Shown piece by piece: positions 9,901-18,437 of a stretch of DNA of 64,000 bases. Numbering within the stretch: position 1 is the first letter of the stretch; each line of letters starts with the position of its first letter. The position numbers and the translations under genes were made by a program. The notes beneath the pieces are model-generated. The model saw only the letters and a program-made list of their open reading frames with translations, was not told where the DNA came from and did not search any database. Origin of the DNA: Nocardioides pini (GTDB lineage: Bacteria > Actinomycetota > Actinomycetes > Propionibacteriales > Nocardioidaceae); assembly GCF_026712185.1 (NCBI RefSeq), contig NZ_JAPPUX010000002.1, positions 496,001 to 560,000 of the forward strand, read 5' to 3'.

Positions 9901-10503
9901 CGGGCCGGTGAGCTCGTCCTGCTGCTCGGCCAGGTCGGCTCGGGGAAGTCGAGCCTGCTCAGCGCGCTCGCGGGCCTGGTCGGCAGCACCGGCGAGATCC
10001 GCTGGAACGACCAGGTCGTCGACGACCCGCAGACCACGCTGCGTCCCGGCCGGGTCGCCCACGTCGCGCAGGTGCCGCGGGTGCTGTCCGGCACGTTCAC
10101 CGGCAACGTCGCGCTCGACCACGCCGACCGGTCGGTGGTGCCGGCGCTCGAGGCGGCCCGCATGGGGCGGGACGTCTCGGAGGCAGGCGGCCCCGACGCC
10201 CTCGTCGGCCACCGCGGCGTACGCCTCTCCGGCGGGCAGGTGCAGCGCCTCGCGCTGGCCCGGGCGCTGGCGACCGACGCCGACGTGCTGCTGGCCGACG
10301 ACGTGTCGTCGGCCCTCGACGCCGCCACCGAGATCGAGCTGTGGCAGGCGCTGCGCGCCCGCGGGACCGCCGTCATCGGCGCCACCAGCAAGGCGGCCGC
10401 GCTCGCGCAGGCCGACCGCGTCGTGGTGCTCGACTCCGGACGCGTGGTCGACGACGGACCGTGGCACGAGCTCTCGTCGCGGTGGGCCCACCTGGCCGGC
10501 TGA
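6982..10503 (+). CDS. Fused ABC exporter, TMD-NBD-TMD-NBD in one chain
   Basis: This is a full-length ABC exporter of 1173 residues; the substrate is unknown. Order: transmembrane domain 1 (about 30-330), NBD1 (Walker A GRTGSGKST, Lys385; signature LSAGEEQ; Walker B VVVLDEATARMD; H-loop VAHRLST), transmembrane domain 2 (about 620-900), NBD2 (Walker A GQVGSGKSS, Lys989; signature LSGGQVQ; Walker B VLLADDVSSALD). In NBD2 the catalytic glutamate position is Asp1107 and the H-loop reads GATSKAAAL, with serine at the usual histidine. The two sites are therefore unequal: NBD1 has a weak signature but intact catalytic residues, and NBD2 the reverse. GTG starts at 6982, 6988 and 6994 are all possible. 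Confidence 0.9.
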   Translation: MLVTVTETQTHPAPATTSATAGLPPGRVPVDWHRVRRPLTYVCFSMSLFGAVAASLGSMVAGRLADGPTTTLLTLLALCVVGGAVIDTVAKTIWATICDRAEGQLRSDLLDAAMAQPLSELSEQAVGEVLDRIDDDTWEVGQLMRWGVWQAARTFLASGPLWVVASLTWWPAAFLFPLTAVVTYLSIRHLLPQIAERKVVEEAAWTDHAASTEEGVAARDDLRTSLGQAHVLGRNAHLASVVHRTLDAVLAVEVRVTRRSGGLLHGALAAVGVVGVALTLSGGLSTARLVTLFLVTTMFVGGVDMLARHLPDLQEGFGAVLRLRGMLASPAEPTGGLPVPDGPLDVEFRHLEFSYGTGTFALRDVDLLLSAGHTCALVGRTGSGKSTLASLLSRAVEPPRGMVFLGGVDVLDLDLQQLRSAVGVVTQRTEVLAGTLADNITLFDDVPRAVVEAAVAELGLTEWVAGLPGGLDTVLGPGGTSLSAGEEQLVAFARLLVRDVSVVVLDEATARMDPVTEARVVRAADRLISGRTGILVAHRLSTTERAEQVAVLESGRVVQQGPRARLASEEGRFRDLLDAAAHEAVVEEHHHDDATIGSVRRSTTPPAPPELAPTPTLARQVLHTISMQPQWGLLGAFLFLVASLTGAFGAVTGWVWGHIVTDLQAGERPGLLVVALVASLLAGPLLLAQAFRTYPHWWVEVRLRVRAAVLHGQTSQRRLLRTPPGEVVARTMDADRLARYTDRWVDFVNGLVIAVVTALIARTWVAGAVLLAVMVASALASTLGRRVAGRSAAAASTARARFGQSLVSALESVRTVKLAAATPQVHQHLRDVDGGRVDAAVREHRVQALLEGVPVVMVQCGVVAAWGGLLTGQWELATALLVANAVSGFDWFGRVAGTVVTEAPGTRAWMQATSELAGGGDLMDLPPGVDLVRGTGPEPPAPHRDPLRTLTVRDLAAVHDDGTVGVEDVDLDVRAGELVLLLGQVGSGKSSLLSALAGLVGSTGEIRWNDQVVDDPQTTLRPGRVAHVAQVPRVLSGTFTGNVALDHADRSVVPALEAARMGRDVSEAGGPDALVGHRGVRLSGGQVQRLALARALATDADVLLADDVSSALDAATEIELWQALRARGTAVIGATSKAAALAQADRVVVLDSGRVVDDGPWHELSSRWAHLAG

Positions 10504-10543
10504 ACCACCCGCGGCGACTTGGGGCGCATGGTTGGGTGGAGAC

Positions 10544-11434
10544 ATGCGCGTCGTCATCGCTGGTGCCTCGGGCTTCCTCGGGACCCACCTGTCCGACCAC
10601 CTGAGGACGCACGGCCACGACGTGACGGCCCTCGTCAGGCGCGAGCCCGGCTCGGCGCACGAGTCCCGGTGGGATCCGGCCGCCGGCCGCATCGACGCCG
10701 GGGTGATCGAGTCGGCCGACGCGGTGGTCAACCTCGCGGGGGCCCCCATCGCCGGCAACCCGCACTCGAGGAAGTGGGCCGAGGAGGTGCTGGAGTCGCG
10801 GGTGTCGACCACCCGGCTGCTCGCCGAGACCGTCGCCGCGTCCGACCGGCCCGCGGCCTTCGTCGCGGGCAACGGCATCGCCTGGTACGGCGACCACGGC
10901 GCGTCGCCGGTCACCGAGGACACCCCCAGCACGGGCAGCGCGTTCCTCACGAGGGTCTCCCACGAGTGGTCCGCGGCGGCCGATCCGGCTCGCAAGGCCG
11001 GCGCGCGCGTGTGCGAGCTGCGCACCGCCCCCGTCATGGACCGCACCTCGCCGCCGCTGAAGCAGCTGCGCCTGCTGTTCCAGGTGGGCGGCGGCGCCCG
11101 GCTCGGGTCGGGCGAGCAGTTCATGCCGATGATCTCGCTGCGCGACTGGGTCGGCGCGGTGAGCTACCTGATCGAGTCGCGCGACGTCTTCGGCGCCTTC
11201 AACCTCTGCTGCCCCCAGACGCCGACCAACGCCGAGTTCACCAGGACCCTGGCGGCCGCGCTGCACCGCAAGGCCTTCCTCGCCGTCCCCGCCCCGCTGA
11301 TGAGGGTGGCTGCCGGCGACCTGGCACCCGAGGTGCTGGGCTCGGTCAACGCCCGGCCCGCCGCGCTCGAGCGCGCGGGCTACGACTTCGAGGACGAGGA
11401 CGTGCGCGAGGTGCTGGCCGCCGCGCTGTCCTGA
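10544..11434 (+). CDS. TIGR01777-family NAD(P)-dependent epimerase (YfcH-like)
   Basis: This is an extended-SDR protein of 296 residues, cytosolic, with an unknown physiological substrate. The N-terminal Rossmann motif is [17 protein letters not shown]. The family motif VNLAGAPI and the WDP stretch near residue 44 are present, and the C-terminal DUF1731 region ([20 protein letters not shown]) is typical of TIGR01777. The ATG at 10544 follows GGTGGAGAC. It lies 40 bp after the ABC exporter and its end overlaps the opposing gene by 55 bp. Confidence 0.88.
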   Translation: MRVVIAGASGFLGTHLSDHLRTHGHDVTALVRREPGSAHESRWDPAAGRIDAGVIESADAVVNLAGAPIAGNPHSRKWAEEVLESRVSTTRLLAETVAASDRPAAFVAGNGIAWYGDHGASPVTEDTPSTGSAFLTRVSHEWSAAADPARKAGARVCELRTAPVMDRTSPPLKQLRLLFQVGGGARLGSGEQFMPMISLRDWVGAVSYLIESRDVFGAFNLCCPQTPTNAEFTRTLAAALHRKAFLAVPAPLMRVAAGDLAPEVLGSVNARPAALERAGYDFEDEDVREVLAAALS

Positions 11435-11946
11435 CCGCGCACCTCGGCCACCACCCACGTCCCGCCCTCGCGCACCAGCACCACGCGTCGCGTGGACGGC
11501 CGCCCGACCGGCAGCGCGACCGGAGCGCCGGACCCGACGGCCTGCGCGCCGACGACGCGGTCGGTGAGCACCACCTCCAGCCGGTCGGTCGACCGGTGCG
11601 TGACGCGCAGCGCCAGCACCTGCGTGGTCATCCCCTCGACCCGGAGCCCGCGTCGGCGGTAGTCGCGCAGCAGGCGGACGTCGGCCGCGCCGGCCCCGGA
11701 CCCGTCGACGTACAGCCGCTCGAGCGCTCCCGCGTCACCGTCGGCCCACGCGGCGGACCGGCGCTCGTCCCAGGCCGCCAGCACGGCAGCCGGTCCCGGC
11801 CGGGCGGGCTGCCCCGCGGGGACGGGCTCCGACGGGCTCGCCGGGCGCGGCGGCGGGTCGGGCCGCGCCACGACGACCACGAGCACCGCGACCACCAGCG
11901 CGCAGGCGGCCGCGGTCAGCACGGGGAGGAGTCGGCGCGGGTCCAC
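11380..11946 (-). CDS. Membrane-anchored hypothetical protein, about 188 aa
   Basis: The GTG at 11946 gives an N-terminus [19 protein letters not shown] followed by more valines, a single signal-anchor helix, then a Pro-rich linker and a domain beginning [21 protein letters not shown] that resembles small NTF2-like or Mce-associated extracytoplasmic domains. Function unknown. An ATG at 11988 would add 14 residues but has no ribosome binding site, whereas GAGGGTGG precedes the GTG. The 3' end overlaps the convergent epimerase gene by 55 bp, so the Ser-rich tail is coded antisense to it. Confidence 0.65.
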   Translation of the reverse strand: MDPRRLLPVLTAAACALVVAVLVVVVARPDPPPRPASPSEPVPAGQPARPGPAAVLAAWDERRSAAWADGDAGALERLYVDGSGAGAADVRLLRDYRRRGLRVEGMTTQVLALRVTHRSTDRLEVVLTDRVVGAQAVGSGAPVALPVGRPSTRRVVLVREGGTWVVAEVRGQDSAAASTSRTSSSSKS

Positions 11947-12016
11947 CTGGCCACCCTCGCCGATCTCCCGGCCGGCTGCAGGCGTCATCCACAGGCACTC
12001 GCCCCGCCCCCACCCC

Positions 12017-12062
12017 TGCGTCATGCGAACCCGCACCCATGGGTGCCGATCCGTATGACGCA
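12017..12062. repeat. 46-bp imperfect palindrome in the lipB upstream region
   Basis: The outer arms TGCGTCAT and ATGACGCA and the inner arms GCACCCAT and ATGGGTGC are perfect, and overall about 20 of 24 positions pair with no loop. It sits between the divergent membrane-anchored gene and lipB, about 50 bp before the lipB start. It may be a dimeric operator or a repetitive palindromic unit. Confidence 0.6.
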
Positions 12063-12099
12063 ACCCCGGCCACCAAGCGGGGAGACCACCCCGGCGGCG

Positions 12100-12105
12100 T
12101 ACGCT
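12100..12105 (+). promoter_or_regulatory. -10 hexamer TACGCT, probable leaderless promoter of lipB
   Basis: TACGCT ends 6 nt before the lipB ATG, and no Shine-Dalgarno sequence is present, so transcription probably starts at the ATG. Confidence 0.5.
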
Positions 12106-12111
12106 CGGGGC

Positions 12112-12870
12112 ATGTCGTCGGACCAGATCGTCACGCACCCCCTCGACTTCGAGGTCGCCGGCCTCGGCGACGACGCCGTCGACTACCTGGCCGCCTGGGA
12201 CCTCCAGCGACAGGTGCACGAGGAGGTCGTCGCCGGCTCGCGCCCCGACACCGTCCTGCTGCTCGAGCACCCGCCGGTCTTCACCGCCGGCAAGCGCACC
12301 GACCCGCACGAGCGGCCGCTCGACCCGGGCGGCGCGGCAGTGATCGACGTCGACCGCGGCGGCAAGATCACCTTCCACGGTCCCGGTCAGCTGGTCGGCT
12401 ACCCCATCGTCGGGCTGCCCGACCACGTCAAGGTCGTCGACTACGTGCGCCGGGTCGAGGAGGCGCTGATCGCGGTCTGCACGGACCTCGGCGTCACCAC
12501 CGCCCGCATCCCGGGCCGCAGCGGCGTGTGGCTGCGCGAGGACGAGCGCGGCCCCGAGCGCAAGATCGCGGCGATCGGGATCCGGGTGAGCCGCGGCGTC
12601 ACGATGCACGGCTTCGCGCTCAACTGCGACGTGGACCTTGGCTGGTACGACCGCTTCGTCCCGTGCGGCATCGCCGACGCCGGGGTCACCTCGCTGTCGG
12701 AGGAGCTCGGCCGGGACGTCACGGTCGACGACGTGCTGCCGAGCGTGCGCCGGCACCTCGCGACGTACCTCTCCTGGCGGCCCTACGACGCCACCCCCGA
12801 CTACGACGCGCGTCCCGAGCCGGGCCGCGGCCCCCGCATCGAGCTGGTCAGGCCGGGCGCACCGGCGTGA
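12112..12870 (+). CDS. lipB: Octanoyl-ACP:protein N-octanoyltransferase
   Basis: LipB moves octanoate from acyl carrier protein to lipoyl-domain lysines, the first step of lipoate assembly, followed by LipA. The 252 residues show [32 protein letters not shown], the general-base lysine in [10 protein letters not shown] (Lys151) and the nucleophile in [10 protein letters not shown] (Cys185). Its products serve the SucB and glycine cleavage proteins coded nearby. The last 23 bp overlap the end of the convergent nitroreductase-like gene. Confidence 0.95.
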   Translation: MSSDQIVTHPLDFEVAGLGDDAVDYLAAWDLQRQVHEEVVAGSRPDTVLLLEHPPVFTAGKRTDPHERPLDPGGAAVIDVDRGGKITFHGPGQLVGYPIVGLPDHVKVVDYVRRVEEALIAVCTDLGVTTARIPGRSGVWLREDERGPERKIAAIGIRVSRGVTMHGFALNCDVDLGWYDRFVPCGIADAGVTSLSEELGRDVTVDDVLPSVRRHLATYLSWRPYDATPDYDARPEPGRGPRIELVRPGAPA

Positions 12871-13300
12871 GCACGGCGACCGGGATCACGCGTCCGGCCT
12901 CGGCCTCGTAGCGCGCCACGCCCGGCGCGCGCGCCAGCACCACGTCACGCCACACCCGGTCGCGCTCGGCGCCGTGGAGCTCGACCGCCTCGACGTCCTG
13001 CGCCTCCCGCCCGATCTCGACCTGCGCACGCGGAGTGTGGCGCAGGTTGCGGAACCAGTCGGGATCCCGGGGCGAGCCGCTGCCGGTGCCCCACACGAGG
13101 TAGCCGCCGTCGTGCTCGAGGTAGCGCACCATCGTCGACCGGGGCAGGCCGGTGCGGCGTCCGGGAGAGGTGATCATCAGCACCGTCGTGTCGCCGACGG
13201 CGTCGAGACGGCCGCCTGCCGCCCGGTGCAGGAAGACACCGATCCTGTTGCCCGTCGCCGCCAGGCGACGCCGTGACGTGCCCACGTCCTCAGGGTCCAC
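12848..13300 (-). CDS. Nitroreductase/quinone reductase family protein (DUF385, F420-type)
   Basis: 150 residues resembling the deazaflavin (F420)-dependent nitroreductase family of actinobacteria, which reduce quinones or activated C=C bonds. The motifs [21 protein letters not shown] and [19 protein letters not shown] followed by NLRHTP match the family's cofactor-binding pattern. The start is GTG at 13300. Its 3' end overlaps lipB by 23 bp. The real substrate cannot be read from sequence. Confidence 0.82.
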   Translation of the reverse strand: MDPEDVGTSRRRLAATGNRIGVFLHRAAGGRLDAVGDTTVLMITSPGRRTGLPRSTMVRYLEHDGGYLVWGTGSGSPRDPDWFRNLRHTPRAQVEIGREAQDVEAVELHGAERDRVWRDVVLARAPGVARYEAEAGRVIPVAVLTPVRPA

Positions 13301-13349
13301 CCGCCGACGGCCGCGGTCAACGCACGGGGACCGGCTGCCGGTCAGCCGG

Positions 13350-13988
13350 TCAGTCCCGCCGGTCCTCCCCGAACCGCTCGTGCGAGTGGTGCTCCTCGGC
13401 GAGCCGTCGCAGGGTGGTGAGCACGGTCGCGAAGACGACCTGTCCCACGATCATCTCCTCGAGCAGCCCGACGCGGTCCTTGCGGTCGTCGAGGTTGGCG
13501 ATCTCGTGCCGCGCCAGCTGGTCGGCCAGCGCGACGTAGGGCGCGATCTCGGCCGGGCCGCGCGGGTGGGTGTCGAAGCCGGCCCTCAGCTCCAGCGTCG
13601 CCGCCAGGTTGTCGCGGTCGACCGAGTCGCCGCGCACGCGGTCCCAGCCGGCCTGGGCGATGATCGCGTCGGCGACCGCCCGCGCCTGCTCCCGTCCCGG
13701 CCCGGACGGTGGCGGCGTCGGGGCGAGCGCGTCGGCGGCGACGGCGAAGAGGTCGTGCACGGTGCCCCGAGTCTCCGTCGCCGCGACGAGGCGCTTGAGG
13801 CCCTCGACCGGTACGCCACCCACGTCGCGCAGGATCCGCAGCAACCCGAGGCGACGTACGTGCTGCTCGTCGTAGTCCGTCAGGCGCGGCGTGCGCTTGT
13901 CCCCCTCGGGGAGCAGCCCCTCGCGCAGGTAGTACTTGATCGTCGGCACCGGTACCCCGGTCTGCTCCGAGAGCTCGGAGATCCGCAC
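13350..13988 (-). CDS. MerR-family transcriptional regulator
   Basis: 212 residues with an N-terminal MerR winged helix-turn-helix (RISELSEQTGVPVPTIKYYL, then DYDEQHVRRLGLLRIL) and a helical C-terminal region of unknown ligand; no metal-binding cysteine pair is visible. The GTG at 13988 is favoured because AAGGGG lies 6 nt upstream; GTG at 13994 is an alternative. It is divergent from the DUF4188 gene, with a 36-bp palindrome between them, so it most likely controls that gene and itself. Confidence 0.88.
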   Translation of the reverse strand: MRISELSEQTGVPVPTIKYYLREGLLPEGDKRTPRLTDYDEQHVRRLGLLRILRDVGGVPVEGLKRLVAATETRGTVHDLFAVAADALAPTPPPSGPGREQARAVADAIIAQAGWDRVRGDSVDRDNLAATLELRAGFDTHPRGPAEIAPYVALADQLARHEIANLDDRKDRVGLLEEMIVGQVVFATVLTTLRRLAEEHHSHERFGEDRRD

Positions 13989-14013
13989 GGCCACCCCTTG
14001 ACGTCGTCGCGTA

Positions 14014-14049
14014 GATAGTGTCACTGTCGTAGACGACAGTATAACTATC
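14014..14049. promoter_or_regulatory. Candidate MerR operator, 36-bp palindrome
   Basis: ACTGTCGT and ACGACAGT are perfect arms around AG, flanked by GATAGT and AACTATC; 14 of 17 positions per arm pair. It fills the gap between the divergent merR-type gene and the DUF4188 gene, and a minus-strand TATACT -10 candidate (14038-14043) lies inside it. Confidence 0.7.
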
Positions 14050-14062
14050 CAAGGAGGGAACC

Positions 14063-14629
14063 ATGGCCGACCCGACCACCCGGCGTGTCCCCCGCGCCTA
14101 CGCCTCCGCCCGCGGTCGTACGCCGTCCGGCGTGCGCGACGGGCAGTACGTCGCCGACCCGCAGGCCGACGACGTCGTCGTCTTCATCATCGGCATGCGC
14201 ATCAACCGGCTGCGCAAGGTCCGCAGCTGGTGGCCGGCGTTCGTCGCCATGCCCCGGATGCTCCGCGAGCTCGCTCAGTCCGACCGCGGCCTCCTCGGGG
14301 TGCACAGCTTCTGGGCCGGCCGGGTCTTCCTCACCGTCCAGTACTGGCGCAGCGCCGCGGAGCTCGGTGCCTTCGCGCGCGACGCCTCGATGTCGCATGC
14401 GCCGGCATGGCGCGCCTTCAACAAGGACGCGGCCGCGACCGGGGACGTGGGCATCTTCCACGAGACCTACGTCGTGCCCAAGGACCGCATCGAGTCCCTC
14501 TACGGCAACATGCCCGCCTTCGGCCTCGCACAGGCGGTCGGCTCCGTCGAGCGAGGATCCGGACGCCTCACGAGCGCCCACGAGCGCCTCGACAGCACGC
14601 AGCCGGACTACGTCGACGCCCCGGCCTGA
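14063..14629 (+). CDS. DUF4188-family (putative monooxygenase) protein
   Basis: 188 residues of the DUF4188 family, which has a dimeric alpha-beta-barrel fold shared with small heme or quinone monooxygenases. Visible family stretches are [32 protein letters not shown] and [17 protein letters not shown] strong AAGGAGG (14051-14057) precedes the ATG. Because of the divergent MerR gene and the operator between them, it is probably inducible. Catalytic activity is unproven for this family. Confidence 0.8.
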   Translation: MADPTTRRVPRAYASARGRTPSGVRDGQYVADPQADDVVVFIIGMRINRLRKVRSWWPAFVAMPRMLRELAQSDRGLLGVHSFWAGRVFLTVQYWRSAAELGAFARDASMSHAPAWRAFNKDAAATGDVGIFHETYVVPKDRIESLYGNMPAFGLAQAVGSVERGSGRLTSAHERLDSTQPDYVDAPA

Positions 14630-14669
14630 GCAGGGCGGAGGCTGATTGGGGACGCTCGGCGCACCGTCG

Positions 14670-14675
14670 TAGAGT
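14670..14675 (+). promoter_or_regulatory. -10 hexamer TAGAGT, probable leaderless promoter of lipA
   Basis: TAGAGT ends 7 nt before the lipA GTG, with no Shine-Dalgarno sequence between. Confidence 0.5.
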
Positions 14676-14682
14676 GGCGGGC

Positions 14683-15624
14683 GTGACGACTGCTCCCGCA
14701 CCCGAAGGACGCAAGCTCCTCCGACTGGAGATCCGCAACGCGGAGACCCCGATCGAACGCAAGCCGGAGTGGATCAAGACCCGGGCCAAGATGGGCCCGG
14801 AGTACACCTCCCTGCAGAACCTGGTGAAGTCCGAGGGGCTCCACACGGTCTGCCAGGAGGCGGGCTGCCCCAACATCTTCGAGTGCTGGGAGGACCGCGA
14901 GGCGACCTTCCTCATCGGCGGCGACCAGTGCACGCGCCGGTGCGACTTCTGCCAGATCGACACCGGCAAGCCGAAGCCGCTCGACCGCGACGAGCCGCGC
15001 CGCGTCGCCGAGTCGGTGCAGAAGATGCAGCTCAAGTACGCCACCATCACGGGCGTTGCCCGCGACGACCTGCCCGACGGCGGCGCGTGGCTCTACGCCG
15101 AGACGGTCCGCGCGATCCACGAGCTCAACCCGAACACCGGCGTGGAGAACCTCATCCCCGACTTCAACGGCAAGCCCGACCTCCTCCAGGAGGTCTTCGA
15201 GTCCCGGCCCGAGGTGCTCGCCCACAACGTGGAGACGGTCCCCCGGATCTTCAAGCGGATCCGCCCCGCGTTCCGCTACGACCGCTCGCTCGACGTCATC
15301 ACCCAGGCCCGCGACTTCGGCCTGGTGACCAAGTCGAACCTGATCCTCGGCATGGGCGAGACCCGTGACGAGGTCAGCCAGGCGCTGCGCGACCTCCACG
15401 AGGCCGGCTGCGAGCTGATCACCATCACCCAGTACCTCCGCCCCTCCCCGCGCCACCACCCCGTGGAGCGGTGGGTCAAGCCGGAGGAGTTCGTCGAGCT
15501 CAAGGCCGAGGCCGACGAGATCGGCTTCGCCGGAGCGCTCTCCGGCCCGCTGGTCCGCTCGTCCTACCGCGCCGGCCGGCTGTACGGTCAGGCGATGGAC
15601 GCTCGGGCCGCCGCGACCGCGTGA
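14683..15624 (+). CDS. lipA: Lipoyl synthase, radical SAM
   Basis: LipA inserts two sulfurs into octanoyl-lysine using two [4Fe-4S] clusters. The 313 residues have the auxiliary cluster motif [12 protein letters not shown] (Cys57, 62, 68), the radical-SAM motif CTRRCDFC (Cys83, 87, 90) and the C-terminal RSSYRAG that ligates the sacrificed cluster. The GTG start at 14683 follows a leaderless-type -10 element. It works after LipB on the same lipoyl domains. The next gene is DUF4191, the usual lipA neighbour in actinobacteria. Confidence 0.96.
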   Translation: MTTAPAPEGRKLLRLEIRNAETPIERKPEWIKTRAKMGPEYTSLQNLVKSEGLHTVCQEAGCPNIFECWEDREATFLIGGDQCTRRCDFCQIDTGKPKPLDRDEPRRVAESVQKMQLKYATITGVARDDLPDGGAWLYAETVRAIHELNPNTGVENLIPDFNGKPDLLQEVFESRPEVLAHNVETVPRIFKRIRPAFRYDRSLDVITQARDFGLVTKSNLILGMGETRDEVSQALRDLHEAGCELITITQYLRPSPRHHPVERWVKPEEFVELKAEADEIGFAGALSGPLVRSSYRAGRLYGQAMDARAAATA

Positions 15625-15656
15625 CCCCGCACCACCCCACCTGACCCCGCACCACC
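15622..15656 (+). repeat. Short direct repeat after lipA
   Basis: TGACCCCGCACCACC occurs at 15622-15636 and 15642-15656, a 20-bp period; the first copy includes the lipA stop codon. It looks like a small local duplication. Confidence 0.6.
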
Positions 15657-15688
15657 TGTTGACCACCTGACCGGACAAGGCCACATCG

Positions 15689-16396
15689 ATGTCGACCCCC
15701 GCCACCACGCCCAGCTCGCGCCGCGGGCAGATCATGCAGACCTACCAGATGGCCAAGCGGAGCGACCCGCGCATCGGCCTGATCGTGACGGGCGTCTTCG
15801 TGCTGGGCGCCGCCCTGGGCTTCGCGCTCATGTGGGTGCTCCCCGGTGACGGCCTGCTCGGCTGGATCATCTCGGTGGTCGGTGCGCTGCTGATCGGCGC
15901 GCTGTGCGCGCTCCTCGTCTTCGGTCGCCGCGCCCAGCGGGCGGCGTACACCCAGATGGAGGGCCAGCCGGCCGCCGGAGCAGGTGCCCTGCAGATGCTG
16001 CGCCGCGGCTGGAAGGTGGACCCCGTCGTCGGCTTCACCAAGCAGCAGGACGTCGTCCACCGCGTGGTCGGCCCTCCCGGCATCGTCCTGGTCGGCGAGG
16101 GCTCGAGCCCGAGCCGGGTCAAGCAGCTGCTCGCGACGGAGCACAAGAAGCACGAGCGCGTGGCCTACGGCGTCCCGATCCACGAGGTCGTCTGCGGTCG
16201 CGGCGAGGGCGAGGTCCCGCTTCCCAAGCTGGTGAAGCACGTCCAGAAGCTCGGCCGCAACGTGAAGCCCGCGGAGATGACCGACATCCTCCAGCGGCTC
16301 AAGGCCCTCGACGCCCAGCGCGGCAAGCTGCCGCTGCCCAAGGGGCCGATGCCGACCTCCATGAAGGGCATGCGCTCGCAGCAGCGCGGCCGCTGA
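15689..16396 (+). CDS. DUF4191 integral membrane protein
   Basis: 235 residues of the actinobacterial DUF4191 family, function unknown. After a basic N-terminus (QTYQMAKRSDPR) come two transmembrane helices (about residues 29-50 and 57-75), then a cytoplasmic part with VHRVVGPPGIVLVGEGSS and a basic tail. Its place directly after lipA is conserved in actinobacteria. Confidence 0.85.
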   Translation: MSTPATTPSSRRGQIMQTYQMAKRSDPRIGLIVTGVFVLGAALGFALMWVLPGDGLLGWIISVVGALLIGALCALLVFGRRAQRAAYTQMEGQPAAGAGALQMLRRGWKVDPVVGFTKQQDVVHRVVGPPGIVLVGEGSSPSRVKQLLATEHKKHERVAYGVPIHEVVCGRGEGEVPLPKLVKHVQKLGRNVKPAEMTDILQRLKALDAQRGKLPLPKGPMPTSMKGMRSQQRGR

Positions 16397-16409
16397 GCCT
16401 GGAGTCTCC

Positions 16410-16793
16410 CTAGACCGCGACGGTCCGCGTGCCGGCCGCGACGTCGTGGAGGCCGCGACCGTCGAAGGTCAGCAGCGGCGGCACGAGCAGCGCGACGAGC
16501 ACGGAGCGACCGAGCGCACGCAGCAGCGAGACCGGGCGGCCGGACCCGTCGTTGCGGACGACCCGCAGCCGGGTGGCGAGCTTGCCGAACGACCCGCCGG
16601 CCACGGCGGTGAACAGGGCCGACTCGAGGACGAAGAGCGCCATCGTGCCGAGGCCGTTGGGGTTCCCGCCGAGCACGCCGACCGCCACCAGGCCCTCGAC
16701 GACCGCGAGGCAGGCCACCCAGTCGACGAAGAGCGCGAGGATGCGCCGTCCCCACGAGGCCGACGCGAGCTCCGGTGTTACAGCGCTGGTCAC
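16410..16793 (-). CDS. RDD-family membrane protein
   Basis: 127 residues with three predicted membrane segments. The family pattern is seen as [16 protein letters not shown] at the start, [15 protein letters not shown] in the middle and [12 protein letters not shown] at the end. Function is not known; some RDD proteins are ion antiporters. Start is GTG at 16793. It is convergent with the DUF4191 gene and divergent from glnA. Confidence 0.82.
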   Translation of the reverse strand: MTSAVTPELASASWGRRILALFVDWVACLAVVEGLVAVGVLGGNPNGLGTMALFVLESALFTAVAGGSFGKLATRLRVVRNDGSGRPVSLLRALGRSVLVALLVPPLLTFDGRGLHDVAAGTRTVAV

Positions 16794-16841
16794 GCGGCCA
16801 CCCTAGGAGGCGTGCGGGAGCGGCCCACCGACCGGTCACCC

Positions 16842-16879
16842 GTAACACGGGCGAAACAAACGGGATACGGTCTGGAAAC
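16842..16879 (+). promoter_or_regulatory. GlnR box upstream of glnA
   Basis: GTAAC-n6-GAAAC-n6-GATAC-n6-GAAAC runs from 16842 to 16879 with all three spacers exactly 6 nt. This matches the two a-site/b-site pairs bound by actinobacterial GlnR, the OmpR-type nitrogen regulator. It lies about 100 bp before the glnA start. Confidence 0.9.
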
Positions 16880-16975
16880 TGCTCCCACCTAGCGTGGCGG
16901 CACGGTGCAACGAGGCTCCGCTCCCGAACGCTGCAAACTCGACGTGCGCACACACCGCCGTCAAGGAGGAACCGA

Positions 16976-18397
16976 ATGTTCAACAACTCGGATGAGCTGC
17001 TCAAGTTCATCAAGGACGAGGGCATCGAGATGGTCGACGTCCGCTTCTGCGACCTGCCCGGTGTGATGCAGCACTTCACCGTCCCGGCGGGGGCGTTCGA
17101 CCAGAGCGTCTTCGACGACGGCCTCGGCTTCGACGGCTCGTCGATCCGCGGCTTCCAGGCGATCAACGAGTCGGACATGTCGCTCTTCCCGGACCCGACC
17201 ACCGCGTACGTCGACCCGTTCCGCCGCAGCAAGACCCTCAACGTCAACTTCTTCATCCACGACCCGATCACCGGCGAGGCCTACAGCCGCGACCCGCGCA
17301 ACATCGCCCGCAAGGCGCTGGCGTACCTCGATTCGACCGGCATCGCGGACACCGCGTTCTTCGCGCCCGAGGCGGAGTTCTACATCTTCGACAACGTCCG
17401 CTACAGCACGGGCGTCAACGAGGGCTACTACCACATCGACTCCGTCGAGGGCTGGTGGAACTCGGGCAAGGACGACGGCCAGAACAAGGGCTACAAGACC
17501 CGCCTCAAGGGCGGCTACTTCCCCGTCGAGCCGTACGACCACTACAGCGACCTGCGCGCCGACATGGTCAAGAACCTCGAGGCGTGCGGCCTCGAGGTCG
17601 AGCGGGCCCACCACGAGGTCGGCACCGCCGGCCAGGCGGAGATCAACTACAAGTTCGACACGCTGCTCAAGGCCGCGGACGACGTGATGAAGTTCAAGTA
17701 CCTCATCAAGAACACCGCGTGGGAGGCCGGCAAGTCGGTCACCTTCATGCCGAAGCCCATCTTCGGCGACAACGGCTCGGGCATGCACGTGCACCAGTCG
17801 CTGTGGAAGGACGGCGAGCCGCTGTTCTTCGACGAGACCGGCTACGCCGGCCTGTCCGACGTCGCCCGCTGGTACATCGGCGGCATCCTCGAGCACGCCC
17901 CGTCGCTGCTGGCGTTCACCAACCCGACGGTGAACTCCTTCCACCGCCTCGTGCCCGGCTTCGAGGCGCCGATCTCGCTGGTCTACTCCTCGCGCAACCG
18001 CTCGGCCTCGGTCCGCATCCCGATCACGGGCGCCAACCCCAAGGCCAAGCGCGTCGAGACCCGCTTCCCCGACCCGTCGGCGAACCCGTACCTCGCCTTC
18101 TCCGCCCTCATGCTCGCCGGCCTCGACGGCGTCCAGAACAAGACGGAGCCCGCTGCTCCGATCGACAAGGACATCTACGAGCTGCCGCCGGACGAGATGG
18201 CCGACATCGCGCAGGTGCCCACCAGCCTCGGCGCCGTGCTCGACGCCCTCGAGGCGGACCACGACTACCTCACGGCCGGCGGTGTCTTCACCGACGACCT
18301 GATCGAGACGTGGATCCACTTCAAGCGCACCCAGGAGATCGCCCCGGTCCAGCTGCGCCCGCACCCGCATGAGTTCGAGCTCTACTACGACATCTAG
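16976..18397 (+). CDS. glnA: Glutamine synthetase type I
   Basis: Makes glutamine from glutamate, ammonia and ATP; a cytosolic dodecamer. The 473 residues contain [10 protein letters not shown], the ATP/metal motif [21 protein letters not shown] and the adenylylation loop [11 protein letters not shown] with Tyr401, so it is the GlnE-regulated GSI-beta type. AAGGAGG precedes the ATG. Transcription should follow nitrogen status through the GlnR box at 16842-16879. A strong terminator follows. The last codons are copied at 31969 (see that entry). Confidence 0.97.
   Translation: MFNNSDELLKFIKDEGIEMVDVRFCDLPGVMQHFTVPAGAFDQSVFDDGLGFDGSSIRGFQAINESDMSLFPDPTTAYVDPFRRSKTLNVNFFIHDPITGEAYSRDPRNIARKALAYLDSTGIADTAFFAPEAEFYIFDNVRYSTGVNEGYYHIDSVEGWWNSGKDDGQNKGYKTRLKGGYFPVEPYDHYSDLRADMVKNLEACGLEVERAHHEVGTAGQAEINYKFDTLLKAADDVMKFKYLIKNTAWEAGKSVTFMPKPIFGDNGSGMHVHQSLWKDGEPLFFDETGYAGLSDVARWYIGGILEHAPSLLAFTNPTVNSFHRLVPGFEAPISLVYSSRNRSASVRIPITGANPKAKRVETRFPDPSANPYLAFSALMLAGLDGVQNKTEPAAPIDKDIYELPPDEMADIAQVPTSLGAVLDALEADHDYLTAGGVFTDDLIETWIHFKRTQEIAPVQLRPHPHEFELYYDI
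18383..18395 (+). repeat. Copy A of a 13-bp direct repeat at the glnA 3' end
   Basis: TACTACGACATCT covers the last Tyr-Tyr-Asp-Ile codons of glnA and the first base of its stop. The same 13 bases in the same orientation occur at 31969-31981, beyond the catabolic block. Confidence 0.55.
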
Positions 18398-18437
18398 TCA
18401 CGCATGGGCGATGCCCACCGGCTAGGTGCCTGGAAAC

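Noticed and set aside
4342..11124. Very long minus-strand open frames (about 800 and 1400 codons) opposite sucB and the ABC exporter gene
   Set aside because: They mirror the third-position GC bias of the real plus-strand genes; their translations are Arg/Gly/Leu-rich low-complexity text with no motif.
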